From positions 1 to 64,000 of the forward strand of contig JADCEN010000050.1 in assembly GCA_020250175.1 (NCBI GenBank): DNA of 64,000 bases. Reading direction: 5' to 3'. The stretch's first letter is position 1, and each line of letters opens with the position of its first letter. This DNA comes from Rhodobacter sp. (GTDB lineage Bacteria; Pseudomonadota; Alphaproteobacteria; Rhodobacterales; Rhodobacteraceae). The position numbers and the translations under genes were made by a program. This document shows positions 7,387 through 15,715 of this stretch, in pieces. A model generated the notes under the pieces. That model made no database searches, was not told the DNA's origin, and worked only from the letters and a program-made list of their open reading frames with translations.

Positions 7387-8677
7387 ATTTCTGGGAGGGC
7401 TGGACGACAACGCGCTGCTTGCCTTGCCCTGGATGTTCGAATTCTGGGCCTTTCCGCATCAGCTGCCCCCCGACGGGGCCTGGAAGACCTGGGTCGTCAT
7501 GGGGGGGCGCGGGGCGGGAAAGACACGGGCGGGGGCCGAGTGGGTTCGCGCGGAAGTGGAAGGATCAAGGCCCAAGGACCCCGGCCGCGCAAGGCGGGTG
7601 GCGCTGGTCGGCGAGACGGTGGACCAGGTGCGCGAGGTGATGATCTTTGGCGACAGCGGCATCCTTGCCTGTTCGCCGCCCGACCGCCGCCCGGAGTGGG
7701 AAGCCACCCGCAGACGCCTGGTCTGGCCCAACGGCGCGGTGGCGCAGGTGTATTCGGCGCATGATCCCGACAGTCTGCGCGGACCGCAGTTCGACGCGGC
7801 CTGGGTGGACGAGCTGGCCAAGTGGAAGAAGGCAGGCGAGACCTGGGACATGTTGCAGTTTGCGCTGCGGCTGGGGGCCAATCCGCGGCAGGTCGTGACC
7901 ACGACGCCGCGCAATGTCGAGGTGCTGAAGGCGGTGCTGAAGAATCCCTCGACTGTCCTGACGCATGCGCCGACCGAGGCGAACCGGGCCTATCTGGCCG
8001 CAAGTTTTCTGGAGGAAATCCGCAGCCGCTACAGCGGGACATGGATGGGGCGGCAGGAGCTGGACGGCATCCTGCTGGAAGAGGTCGAGGGTGCGCTGTG
8101 GACTGCGGCACAGCTTGAGGCGCTTCGCCTGCCGCAGGCGCCGCCGCTGGACCGGATCGTGGTGGCGATTGATCCGCCGGTGACCGGCCATCGCGGTTCC
8201 GATGCCTGCGGGATTCTTGTGGTAGGGGCGATCACCGAAGGCCCACCGCAAAACTGGCGCGCGGTGGTTCTGGAGGATGCAAGTGTCGCGGCGGCCAAGC
8301 CGCAGGCCTGGGCGCAGGCCGCGATCCGTGCCTTTCACCGGCACCGGGCCGACCGTCTGGTGGCGGAGGTCAACCAGGGCGGCGCGCTGGTGGAAAGCCT
8401 GATCCGCCAGTTCGATGCGCTGATCCCCTATCGGGCGGTGCATGCGGCGCGCGGCAAGGCACAGCGGGCAGAGCCGGTGGCCGCGCTGTATGAACAGGGA
8501 CGCGTGCGGCATCTGGACGGGCTGAGCGATCTGGAAGATCAGATGTGCCGCTTTGCCCGGCAGGGATATGCCGGATCGGGCAGCCCGGACCGGGTTGATG
8601 CGCTGGTCTGGGCGCTGACCGACCTGATGATTGAACCGGCCCGGTCGTGGCAGCGACCGGGCATCCGGACCCTTTAG
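7250..8677 (+). CDS. GTA gene g2, large terminase (TerL)
   Basis: TerL is the ATP-driven motor and nuclease that fills the capsid with about one particle-length of host DNA. The Walker A motif GGRGAGKTRAGAEW is near residue 85. A Walker B-like acidic segment (DAAWVDELAKW) and the coupling motif TTTP follow, and the RNase H-like nuclease half contains VVAIDPPVTG and the acidic DRVDALVWALTDL near the C-terminus. The N-terminus is uncertain. ATG 7250 gives 475 residues, but TTG 7319 and GTG 7379 are alternatives, and the recognisable family similarity begins around residue 35. The overlap with g1 is in a different frame. Confidence 0.93.
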   Translation: MKGRALKNSASRLPGSSTTTRSTLTRRELRSGAAWLASATPEAVVEFLGGLDDNALLALPWMFEFWAFPHQLPPDGAWKTWVVMGGRGAGKTRAGAEWVRAEVEGSRPKDPGRARRVALVGETVDQVREVMIFGDSGILACSPPDRRPEWEATRRRLVWPNGAVAQVYSAHDPDSLRGPQFDAAWVDELAKWKKAGETWDMLQFALRLGANPRQVVTTTPRNVEVLKAVLKNPSTVLTHAPTEANRAYLAASFLEEIRSRYSGTWMGRQELDGILLEEVEGALWTAAQLEALRLPQAPPLDRIVVAIDPPVTGHRGSDACGILVVGAITEGPPQNWRAVVLEDASVAAAKPQAWAQAAIRAFHRHRADRLVAEVNQGGALVESLIRQFDALIPYRAVHAARGKAQRAEPVAALYEQGRVRHLDGLSDLEDQMCRFARQGYAGSGSPDRVDALVWALTDLMIEPARSWQRPGIRTL

Positions 8678-8773
8678 CCGGACAGTCCCCGACAGGTGAT
8701 CATGCTGAAGGGTGTCGGCGGCCGCGCCGGGGGCCCCATGAGGCATGCCCGAAGACAAAGGAGCAGTTTCGCC

Positions 8774-9946
8774 ATGAAGTTCGACTTTCTGAGGCGCGGG
8801 CGCGGGCAGGGGCCGGAGCACAAGGCCTCGGCCACGGGGGCGCTTGTCACATTCCGCGGCGGCGGGCGGGCGGTGTGGAGCCCGAGGGACACGGTTTCGC
8901 TGACGCGGACCGGCTTTCAGAGCAATCCGGTGGCCTTTCGCGCGGTGAAGATGATTGCCGAAGCCGCCTCTGCCCTGCCGGTGATCCTGCAGGACCGCAA
9001 CCGGCGCTATGAGACGCATCCGGTCCTGGAGCTGATCCGGCGTCCGAATGCGGCGCAGGGGCGGGCCGATCTGTTCGAGGCGCTGTACGGATTCCTGCTG
9101 TTGTCGGGAAATGGCTATCTGGAGGCCGTGCCGGGTGGTGCGGCCCTGCCGGGAGAGTTGCATGTGCTGAGGCCGGACCGGATGAGCCTGGTTCCGGGGG
9201 CCGACGGCTGGCCTGCCGCCTATGACTATGCGGTGGGAGGGCGGACGCACCGCTTTTCGATGACGGGCGGGCCGCCGCCCATCTGCCATATCCGCGCGTT
9301 CCATCCGCAGGATGACCATTACGGCTTTTCGCCGTTGCAGGCGGCGGGTGTGGCGGTGGATGTGCATAATTCCGCATCGGCCTGGTCGAAGGCGCTGCTG
9401 GACAATGCCGCCCGCCCGTCGGGGGCAATCGTCTATCGGGGGGTGGACGGGCAGGGCAACCTGAGTGCCGATCAGTATGACCGGCTGGTGAGCGAGATGG
9501 AAAGCCATCATCAGGGGGCACGCAATGCGGGCCGTCCGATGCTGCTGGAAGGGGGGCTGGACTGGAAGCCGATGGGCTTTTCCCCGTCTGACATGGAGTT
9601 CCAGAAGACCAAGGAGGCGGCGGCGCGCGAGATTGCGGTGGCCTTCGGGATACCGCCGATGCTGATGGGGATACCGGGCGAGGCGACCTATGCCAATTAT
9701 CAGGAAGCCCACCGTGCCTTCTACAGGCTGACGGTGCTGCCGCTGGCGGGCAAGGTGACGGCCGCGATTTCGCAGTGGCTGTCCAGCTTTACCGGGGAAG
9801 AGGTGGAGTTGCGCCCCGACCCTGATCAGGTGCCAGCGCTGGCGGCAGACCGTGACCAGCAATGGGCGCGCGTCGGTGCGGCGGATTTCCTGAGCCCGGC
9901 GGAGAAGCGGGCCGCCCTTGGCCTGCCGCCCCTGGCGGAGGGTTGA
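8774..9946 (+). CDS. GTA gene g3, HK97-type portal protein
   Basis: This 390-residue protein forms the dodecameric portal through which DNA enters and leaves the head. The core from about residue 45 (TGFQSNPVAFRAVKMIAEA) to EKRAALGLPP is the standard HK97 family pattern, including the FGIPPMLMGIPG region. The ATG at 8774 is chosen because GGAG lies 12 bp upstream and MKFDFLRRG is a typical start; the frame is open from 8696. The 3' end contains the ribosome site for the next gene. Confidence 0.95.
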   Translation: MKFDFLRRGRGQGPEHKASATGALVTFRGGGRAVWSPRDTVSLTRTGFQSNPVAFRAVKMIAEAASALPVILQDRNRRYETHPVLELIRRPNAAQGRADLFEALYGFLLLSGNGYLEAVPGGAALPGELHVLRPDRMSLVPGADGWPAAYDYAVGGRTHRFSMTGGPPPICHIRAFHPQDDHYGFSPLQAAGVAVDVHNSASAWSKALLDNAARPSGAIVYRGVDGQGNLSADQYDRLVSEMESHHQGARNAGRPMLLEGGLDWKPMGFSPSDMEFQKTKEAAAREIAVAFGIPPMLMGIPGEATYANYQEAHRAFYRLTVLPLAGKVTAAISQWLSSFTGEEVELRPDPDQVPALAADRDQQWARVGAADFLSPAEKRAALGLPPLAEG

Positions 9947-9948
9947 GC

Positions 9949-10188
9949 ATGCGGGATGCAGGCGGCGGATCGCGGTTTCTGTATGAGAGTTTCGATGCGG
10001 CGGCCGCCCGGATCGAGGCCAATGAACGGGTGGCGCAGGAGCGTTGGGCCGCGCTGGAGTTTCGGCTTGGTCAGATCGATGCGGCGCTGGAGCGGCTGGA
10101 GAAGCGCATCTGGGTAGGGGTTTACGGCCTGGCCTGCTTTCTGCTGGCGCAGATGGCAGAGGCCGTGATTGCGGCAGCGATGAGGTAG
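9949..10188 (+). CDS. GTA head-associated small membrane protein (rcc01685-like)
   Basis: This 79-residue protein lies between portal and protease in the GTA cluster, matching the position of R. capsulatus rcc01685, which is required for head formation. A charged helix (about residues 14-52, likely coiled-coil) is followed by one hydrophobic segment (about 54-75, VYGLACFLLAQMAEAVI). The ATG sits 2 bp after the g3 stop, with GGAGGG inside the g3 end. The function is inferred from position and architecture only. Confidence 0.75.
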   Translation: MRDAGGGSRFLYESFDAAAARIEANERVAQERWAALEFRLGQIDAALERLEKRIWVGVYGLACFLLAQMAEAVIAAAMR

Positions 10189-10195
10189 CAGCGAC

Positions 10196-10759
10196 ATGGG
10201 TGAGATGACACAGGCGGGCGCGCCGGAGCGCAAGTTCCATCGCCCCGAAGCCGGGATCACGGTGACGGAGGGATCGCGGATCGAAGGCTATGCCTCGATC
10301 TTCGGGCGCCGGGATCAGGGCGGGGATGTGGTGGGGCGCGGGGCTTATGCGGCGTCACTTTCGGCGCTGGCGGCATCGGGCCGACGGGTCAAGATGCTGT
10401 GGCAGCACGATCCGGCACAGCCCATCGGGGTGTGGGACGAGGTGCGCGAGGATGCGACCGGACTTTATGTGAAGGGGCGGGTCCTGACCGATGTGGCGCG
10501 CGGAAAGGAGGCCGCTGCCCTGCTTGCGGCCGGTGCAATCGACGGATTGTCGATCGGCTACCGTACGGTGCGGGCCGAGAGGGATGCCAAGGGACAGCGG
10601 CTGCTGCAGGAAGTGGAGCTTTGGGAAGTGTCACTTGTGACTTTTCCGATGCTGGCCGAAGCGCGGGTTCAGGCCAAGGCCGACCCTGCCGCAGATGCGG
10701 GCTGGATCAGGCTGGCCCGGCTTTTCGAGCAGGCGCACCGCAATCTTGCCGCGCGCTGA
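10196..10759 (+). CDS. GTA gene g4, HK97-type prohead protease
   Basis: This 187-residue serine protease (family S78) removes the scaffolding domain of the capsid protein during head maturation. The likely catalytic residues are His71 in LWQHDP, Ser119 in DGLSIGY and Glu144 in ELWEVSLVT, all in the expected order. The gene precedes the major capsid gene, as in HK97-like phages. ATG 10196 is used; ATG 10205 is a close alternative. The tail after residue 160 (QAKADPAADAG and a charged helix) is variable. Confidence 0.93.
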   Translation: MGEMTQAGAPERKFHRPEAGITVTEGSRIEGYASIFGRRDQGGDVVGRGAYAASLSALAASGRRVKMLWQHDPAQPIGVWDEVREDATGLYVKGRVLTDVARGKEAAALLAAGAIDGLSIGYRTVRAERDAKGQRLLQEVELWEVSLVTFPMLAEARVQAKADPAADAGWIRLARLFEQAHRNLAAR

Positions 10760-10783
10760 CGCGGCCCAACCACGGGGGACAAG

Positions 10784-11980
10784 ATGGGAGAGACCAGTAT
10801 CCGGCCCGGGGCGCACAGCCCCGGAGCCGCCGGACCGGCTGAGCAGATGACCGAGGCTTTGGCCGGTTTTCTGCAGGAATTCAACGGCTTTCAGGCCGAA
10901 GTGACATCTGCGCTACATCAACAGGAAGAGCGACTGACCATGCTGCAAGCCAAGACGATGACCTATGGACGCCCGGCCCTTTCAACTGCGGTTGCAATGG
11001 ACGAGCCGCACAAGAAAGCCTTCAGCGCCTATCTGCGCCACGGCGATGACGAGGCGCTGCGCGGCCTGATGCTGGAGGGCAAGGCGCTGAGCACGGCCGT
11101 GCCCGGCGATGGCGGTTTTCTGGTGGACCCGCGCACGGCGGATACGGTGAAATCGATGCTGGTTTCGACCGCGTCGATCCGGTCGATTGCCAGCGTGGTG
11201 ACGGTGGATGCCTCGAATTTCGATGTGTTGATTGACCGGTCGGACGTGGGGACCGGATGGGTTACCGAGACCGGATCGGTCACCGAGACGGCGACGCCGC
11301 TGATCGAGCGCATCTCGATCCGGCTGCACCAGCTTGCGGCCATGCCCAAGGCAAGCCAGCGCCTGCTGGACGACAGCGCCTTTGACGTGGAGGGCTGGCT
11401 GGCGGAAAAAATCGCCTCGCGCTTCATCCGGTCGGAGTCGGCGGCGTTCGTGAACGGGGACGGGGTGGACAAGCCCAAGGGCTTTCTGCTGCCGGCCAAG
11501 GTCCCGAATGCCACTTGGACATGGGGAAACCTTGGCTATGTGGCCAGCGGTGCCGCAGCGGATTTCCCCACGACGAACGCCGTCGATTGCATTGTGAACC
11601 TTGTCTATGCCCTGGCGGCACCCTACCGGGCCAATGCGACCTTCGTGATGAATTCCAGGACGGCAGGGGCCGTGCGCAAGATGAAGGATGCCGACGGCCG
11701 CTTCATGTGGGCCGACGGGCTTGCCGTGGCGGAACCGCCGCGCCTGATGGGCTATCCGGTGCTGGTCTGCGAGGACATGCCCGATATCGCGGCGAACGCC
11801 CATGCGATTGCCTTTGGCGACTTTGCCGCAGGCTATACGATTGCGGAACGGACGGACCTGCGGATTCTGCGCGACCCGTTTTCGGCCAAGCCGCATGTGC
11901 TGTTCTACGCCACCAAGCGCGTGGGGGGCGATATCAGCGACTATGCTGCGATCAAGCTTCTGAGGTTCGCGCTGTCCTGA
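10784..11980 (+). CDS. GTA gene g5, HK97-type major capsid protein
   Basis: This 398-residue protein is the main head subunit. A helical N-terminal scaffold region (about residues 20-60) leads into a linker and then the HK97 fold, starting near STAVPGDGGFLVDP. The P-domain, E-loop and A-domain patterns are typical, for example ASVVTVDASNFDVLIDRSDVGTGWVTE and VGGDISDYAAIKLLRF at the end. The protease g4 next door would remove the scaffold region. A compact hairpin follows 15 bp after the stop. Confidence 0.95.
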   Translation: MGETSIRPGAHSPGAAGPAEQMTEALAGFLQEFNGFQAEVTSALHQQEERLTMLQAKTMTYGRPALSTAVAMDEPHKKAFSAYLRHGDDEALRGLMLEGKALSTAVPGDGGFLVDPRTADTVKSMLVSTASIRSIASVVTVDASNFDVLIDRSDVGTGWVTETGSVTETATPLIERISIRLHQLAAMPKASQRLLDDSAFDVEGWLAEKIASRFIRSESAAFVNGDGVDKPKGFLLPAKVPNATWTWGNLGYVASGAAADFPTTNAVDCIVNLVYALAAPYRANATFVMNSRTAGAVRKMKDADGRFMWADGLAVAEPPRLMGYPVLVCEDMPDIAANAHAIAFGDFAAGYTIAERTDLRILRDPFSAKPHVLFYATKRVGGDISDYAAIKLLRFALS

Positions 11981-11994
11981 CGGCAGGTTGGAGC

Positions 11995-12015
11995 GCCGCC
12001 CCGGATCGGGGCGGC
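11995..12015 (+). terminator. GC hairpin after the GTA capsid gene
   Basis: A 9-bp stem (GCCGCCCCG against CGGGGCGGC) with a three-base loop GAT lies in the 127-bp gap between g5 and g6. There is no T run next to it, so it may be a partial terminator or a 3' stabilising structure that raises capsid mRNA relative to the distal genes. Confidence 0.45.
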
Positions 12016-12107
12016 GGCCGACATGCGGGGTGCGGTCTTTTTCCGGGCGAAGGCCGCCTGTGCCCGCCAGACCTTTTCATGCCTTTCGGGAAGCGGAGAC
12101 GACCCAG

Positions 12108-12704
12108 ATGTTGAACGAAGACACGCCCATTCCGGTCGCGTCCTTGCCAATTCAGGCGATGCGGGACCATTTGCGCCTGGGCACCGGCTTTGCCGAGGAA
12201 GGATTGCAGGACGGGTTGCTTGAAGCCTATCTGCGGGCCGCGCTTGCGGTGATCGAGGGCCGGACCGGCAAGGCCCTGCTGCAGCGGGTGTTCCGCTGGG
12301 TGCTGGACGACTGGCGCGACCCGGCGGCGCAGGCCCTGCCGCTGGCTCCGGTGCGAAGCATTCAGTCGGTGACGCTGACGGATGCTGCGGGCGGAACAAC
12401 CGTGCTTGACCCGCAAGTGTACCGGGTGATCGCCGATCTGCATCGCCCGCGCCTTGCGCCGACGGGGCAACTGCTGCCATCGGTGCCGGGCGGGGGGCAA
12501 GTCGAGGTGGTGTTCACGGCAGGGTTCGGCGCCTTGTGGACCGATGTTCCGGCGGACCTGCGGCAGGCGGTGCTGATGCTGGCCGCCGATCTGTACGAGC
12601 GGCGCGACGAGATGGGGTTGCGGGAACAGGGGTTGCCCTTTGCAATCCTGTCGCTGATCGAGCGCTGGCGGACGGTGCGGTTGTTGGGCGGGGGCACGGC
12701 ATGA
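12108..12704 (+). CDS. GTA gene g6, head-tail connector (adaptor)
   Basis: This 198-residue protein belongs to the phage gp6/phiE125 gp8-like head-tail connector family, which forms the adaptor ring under the portal. The family pattern is visible as an N-terminal helical bundle (MRDHLRLG...EEGLQDGLLEAYLRAALAVIEGRTGKALL), a beta insertion, and C-terminal helices with DVPADLRQAVLMLAADLYERRD. The ATG at 12108 has GGAG 12 bp upstream; the longer open frame from 11988 has no support. Its stop overlaps the g7 start by 4 bp. Confidence 0.88.
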   Translation: MLNEDTPIPVASLPIQAMRDHLRLGTGFAEEGLQDGLLEAYLRAALAVIEGRTGKALLQRVFRWVLDDWRDPAAQALPLAPVRSIQSVTLTDAAGGTTVLDPQVYRVIADLHRPRLAPTGQLLPSVPGGGQVEVVFTAGFGALWTDVPADLRQAVLMLAADLYERRDEMGLREQGLPFAILSLIERWRTVRLLGGGTA

Positions 12705-13039
12705 CCCGGATTTCCCTGTCGCGCCCGCTGGTTCTGGAGGTGCTGCGCACCGAACCGGACGGGGCGGGCGGTTATGCCGAGCAGTGGCGGGCGCTGGGGA
12801 CCCTGTGGGCAGAGGTGACGGCAGGGACGGGGCGCGATGCGCCGGTGGAGGAATTCACCCGGGCCCAGGTGACCTGTCGGATCACGGTGCGCGGGGCGCC
12901 GGTGGGGGCCGAACAGCGTCCGCGCCCTGACCAGCGCTTTCGCGACGGATCGCGGCTGTTTCGGATACTGGCCGTTACCGAGCGCGACGCGGCGGGGCGG
13001 TATTTGCTGTGCTTTGCGCGCGAAGAGGGGACGACATGA
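12701..13039 (+). CDS. GTA gene g7, head closure (head-tail adaptor) protein
   Basis: This 112-residue protein matches the small beta-barrel head-tail adaptor (SPP1 gp16-like stopper) family by length, gene order and pattern. It has an N-terminal strand region with WRALGTLWAEVTAG and a C-terminal DQRFRDGSRLFRILAVTERD segment. The ATG overlaps the g6 stop (ATGA) and its own stop overlaps g8 in the same way, so g6-g7-g8 are translationally coupled. Confidence 0.82.
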   Translation: MTRISLSRPLVLEVLRTEPDGAGGYAEQWRALGTLWAEVTAGTGRDAPVEEFTRAQVTCRITVRGAPVGAEQRPRPDQRFRDGSRLFRILAVTERDAAGRYLLCFAREEGTT

Positions 13040-13434
13040 GTTATGGACAGGCCGCGGCCCTGCAGGCCGCCGTGTATCAGCGCCTGACCGCATTGCCTGC
13101 GCTGGCGGGCATTCCGGTGGTGGATGCGGTTCCCAGGGGGCAGGGCGCGGGGACGTTCGTGCTGATCGGCAGCGAAGAGGTGCGCGATCTGTCCGATGCC
13201 ACCGGGTCCGGGGCAGAACACCGGTTTGCGGTAAGCGTGATCAGCGAGGCGGCGGGGTTCAATGCGGCCAAGGACCTGGCAGTGGCCATTTCGGACGCGC
13301 TGAACAATGGGGCCCTGACGCTGAGCCGGGGGCGGCTGGTGGGCCTGTGGTTTCAGCGTGCCACGGCGCGCAGGCGCGATGATGGCCGGGTGCGGCGCAT
13401 CGACATGACCTTTCGGGCGCGTGTCGAGGACTGA
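13036..13434 (+). CDS. GTA gene g8, tail terminator (DUF3168)
   Basis: This 132-residue protein fits DUF3168, the tail-completion or terminator family. The typical N-terminus ALQAAVYQRLTALPALAG is followed by the core VVDAVPRGQGAGTFVLIGSEEVRD and the C-terminal arginine-rich RRIDMTFRARVE. It would cap the head-proximal end of the tail tube. The ATG overlaps the g7 stop by 4 bp. Confidence 0.88.
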   Translation: MSYGQAAALQAAVYQRLTALPALAGIPVVDAVPRGQGAGTFVLIGSEEVRDLSDATGSGAEHRFAVSVISEAAGFNAAKDLAVAISDALNNGALTLSRGRLVGLWFQRATARRRDDGRVRRIDMTFRARVED

Positions 13435-13478
13435 GGGCGCGCGGGGCCGAAAGCGAAACATCTGAAGGGAGCGGCGGG

Positions 13479-13892
13479 ATGCCTGTACAGAACGGCAAGG
13501 ACCTTTTGATCAAGCTTGACCTGTCGGGGTCGAGGCAGTTCGAGACGGTGGCAGGATTGCGGGCCACGCGCATCAGCCTGAATGCGGAACCGGTGGACGT
13601 TACCAGCCTGGAGAGTCCGGGCGGCTGGCGCGAACTGCTGGCGGGGGCCGGCGTGAAATCGGCATCGATCAGCGGATCCGGCGTGTTCCGCGACGAGCAG
13701 ACCGATGCCCGCGCCCGGCAGGTGTTCTTTGCGGGCGGGATGCCCGCCTTTCAGGTGATCGTACCCGATTTCGGGACGATCGAGGGGCCGTTCCAGATCA
13801 CGGCGCTGGAGTATGCCGGGACCTTTGACGGCGAAGCCACCTACGAGCTGACGCTGGCCTCGGCGGGGCTTCTGACCTTTGTGGCGCTGTGA
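13479..13892 (+). CDS. GTA gene g9, major tail protein
   Basis: This 137-residue protein is the tail tube subunit (TP901-1-like major tail family). The N-terminal GKDLLIKLDLSG and the later VDVTSLESPGGWRELLAG and FEGEATYELTLASAG-like endings are typical of this group (here DGEATYELTLASAG). A 44-bp gap with GAAGGGAGCGG before the ATG gives it a good ribosome site, in line with the high copy number of tail subunits. Its stop overlaps the g10 start (TGATGG). Confidence 0.9.
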   Translation: MPVQNGKDLLIKLDLSGSRQFETVAGLRATRISLNAEPVDVTSLESPGGWRELLAGAGVKSASISGSGVFRDEQTDARARQVFFAGGMPAFQVIVPDFGTIEGPFQITALEYAGTFDGEATYELTLASAGLLTFVAL

Positions 13893-14224
13893 TGGCGAAC
13901 CCCTGGGCGGGAGAGGTGACCGTCGTGCTGAATGGTCAGGCGCATGTGGCGCGTCTGACCCTTGGCGCGCTGGCAGAACTCGAGGCCGCGATGGAGGCGG
14001 AAAGCCTGGTGGACCTTGTGGAGCGCTTCGAACAGGGCAGGTACACGACGCGCGATGTGCTGGGGCTGATCGTGGCCGGCCTGCGCGGCGGCGGCTGGTG
14101 CGGCACGGCAGAGGACCTGCGCGCGGCGGAGATTGCCGGGGGCCTTGGCGGGGCGGCGCGGCTGGCGGCCGAATTGCTGGTGCGGGCCTTCGCGCCCCCG
14201 GACCCGGCAGCGGCCCCGAAATGA
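13892..14224 (+). CDS. GTA gene g10, tail assembly chaperone-like protein
   Basis: This 110-residue protein is of the 'gene transfer agent family protein' type found between the tail tube and tape measure genes. Its N-terminal half is beta (GEVTVVLNGQAHVARLTLGAL), its C-terminal half helical and Ala-rich. In tailed phages this position encodes tail assembly chaperones. The ATG overlaps the g9 stop. GTG 13889 is a less likely start. Confidence 0.8.
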   Translation: MANPWAGEVTVVLNGQAHVARLTLGALAELEAAMEAESLVDLVERFEQGRYTTRDVLGLIVAGLRGGGWCGTAEDLRAAEIAGGLGGAARLAAELLVRAFAPPDPAAAPK

Positions 14225-14463
14225 CCCGCATGGACTGGCCCGGCCTGATGCGGGTGGGGATCGGGCAGCTGGGGCTGGCACCGGAGGCGTTCTGGCGCCT
14301 GACCCCGGCAGAGTTGCAGATTCTGGCCGGCCTCGGGCAGGCGGGGCATGCAATGTTCACGCGGGCGCGGCTGGAGGCGCTGATCGGGGCCTTCCCGGAC
14401 AGCATGAAGGGGGATGGTGATGATCGAGATCGACAGTTTGTCAGAAAGGCTCACGGCGCTTGA
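14221..14463 (+). CDS. GTA gene g10.1, phage tail assembly chaperone (rcc01693-like)
   Basis: This 80-residue protein matches the small rcc01693-type chaperone: DWPGLMRVGIGQLGLAPEAFWRLTPAELQIL followed by a short helix. It overlaps g10 by 4 bp. The last 17 codons overlap the start of g11 by 50 bp in another frame, giving a charged tail (DGDDRDRQFVRKAHGA) that looks like readthrough into g11 and is not obviously conserved. Confidence 0.75.
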   Translation: MTRMDWPGLMRVGIGQLGLAPEAFWRLTPAELQILAGLGQAGHAMFTRARLEALIGAFPDSMKGDGDDRDRQFVRKAHGA

Positions 14464-15073
14464 GTCCGCCTGCTTTGCGTCGGCGAGCGGTGTCGGAGGC
14501 CTGAATAGCGAGTTGGGCAAGATGCAGGGCGGGATTGCCCAGGCCGGACGTGAAGTGACCGGATTGACGAGCGGGATCGGCAGCGGGTTGCGGCGTGCCT
14601 TCGATGGTCTGGTCTTTGACGGGGCCAGGCTTTCGGATGCGCTGAAGGGGATCGGGCAGACCCTGTCGGACACCGCCTATCGCGCGGCGACCCGGCCCGT
14701 GACCGACGCGCTGAGCGGGCTTCTGGCCAAGGGCATTGGCGGGTTGATGCAGGCGGTCACGCCTTTTGCCAAAGGGGGGGTGATCGCGCAGGGCCGTGTC
14801 ACGCCATTTGCGCGCGGCGTGGTTACGGGGCCGACCGGCTTTGCGATGCGCGGAGGTCAGGGCCTGATGGGCGAGGCGGGCCCGGAAGCCATTCTGCCGC
14901 TGTCGCGGGGCGCTGACGGCCGCCTTGGCGTGCAGAGCGCCGGGGGCGCGGGCCGGGGTGTATCGGTGGTCATGAACGTGTCGACGCCGGATGTGCAGGG
15001 GTTTGAGCGCAGTCAGGGGCAGATCGCCGCGCAGGTCAACCGGGTGCTGGCGCGCGGCCAGCGGAACAGATGA
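14414..15073 (+). CDS. GTA gene g11, short tape measure protein
   Basis: This 219-residue protein is the tape measure that sets tail length. It is far shorter than phage versions, as expected for the short GTA tail. A helical N-terminus leads to the glycine-rich FAKGGVIAQGRVTPFARGGV-like segments (residues about 117-140) and GLMGEAGPEAILPLSRG, which are standard near the C-terminus of this family. ATG 14414 and ATG 14420 are both possible starts. The gene begins inside g10.1. Confidence 0.88.
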   Translation: MVMIEIDSLSERLTALESACFASASGVGGLNSELGKMQGGIAQAGREVTGLTSGIGSGLRRAFDGLVFDGARLSDALKGIGQTLSDTAYRAATRPVTDALSGLLAKGIGGLMQAVTPFAKGGVIAQGRVTPFARGVVTGPTGFAMRGGQGLMGEAGPEAILPLSRGADGRLGVQSAGGAGRGVSVVMNVSTPDVQGFERSQGQIAAQVNRVLARGQRNR

Positions 15074-15082
15074 GGGCGCTGA

Positions 15083-15715
15083 ATGGGATTTCACGAGGTG
15101 CGGTTTCCGGTGAACCTGAGTTTCGGGTCGTCCGGCGGGCCGGAGCGGCGCACGGAAATCGTGGCGCTGACGAACGGGTTCGAGGAGCGCAGCACGCCCT
15201 GGGAACATTCTCGCCGCCGCTATGATGCGGGTCTGGGGATGCGCAGCCTGGACGATCTGGGCGAGGTCATTGCCTTTTTTGAGGCGCGGCGCGGCCAGCT
15301 GCACGGCTTTCGCTGGAAAGACTGGCTGGATTTCAAGTCATCCGCAGCATCGCAAGCGGTCACGCCGCTGGATCAGATGATCGGTCAGGGGGACGGGATC
15401 AGAAAGGACTTCAGGTTGAGCAAGACCTATGTTTCCGGGGTGGGGACCTATCAGCGCCCGATCACGAAGCCGGTGGCGACGACGGTGCGCGTGGCGGTCG
15501 GCGGTGTGGAAAAGGCAGGCGATCTGGACTGGACGTTGCAGGCGGCGACCGGGACTGTGACCTTCGCCCTGGCCCCCGCGCTGGGGGCGGTCATCTCGGC
15601 CGGGTTCGAGTTTGATGTCCCGGTGCGGTTTGATACGGACCGCATCCAAACCTCGATCGAGGCTTTTCAGGCGGGCGAGGTTCCTTCGGTTCCGGTGGTG
15701 GAGCTGCGGGTCTGA
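15083..15715 (+). CDS. GTA gene g12, distal tail protein (DUF2460)
   Basis: This 210-residue protein fits DUF2460 (TIGR02217). It starts MGFHEVRFPVNLSFGSSGGPERRTEIVALTNGFEERSTPW and contains FFEARRGQLHGFRWKDWLDFKS, both highly characteristic. In the R. capsulatus particle this protein forms the ring at the distal end of the tail tube. It ends in overlap with g13 (stop TGATGG). Confidence 0.93.
   Translation: MGFHEVRFPVNLSFGSSGGPERRTEIVALTNGFEERSTPWEHSRRRYDAGLGMRSLDDLGEVIAFFEARRGQLHGFRWKDWLDFKSSAASQAVTPLDQMIGQGDGIRKDFRLSKTYVSGVGTYQRPITKPVATTVRVAVGGVEKAGDLDWTLQAATGTVTFALAPALGAVISAGFEFDVPVRFDTDRIQTSIEAFQAGEVPSVPVVELRV

Noticed and set aside
7565-10240. Very long open frame of 891 codons on the minus strand across the GTA terminase and portal genes
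   Set aside because: It is the antisense shadow of g2, g3 and the following small gene: Arg-, Pro- and His-rich, no family pattern, and the plus-strand genes are certain.
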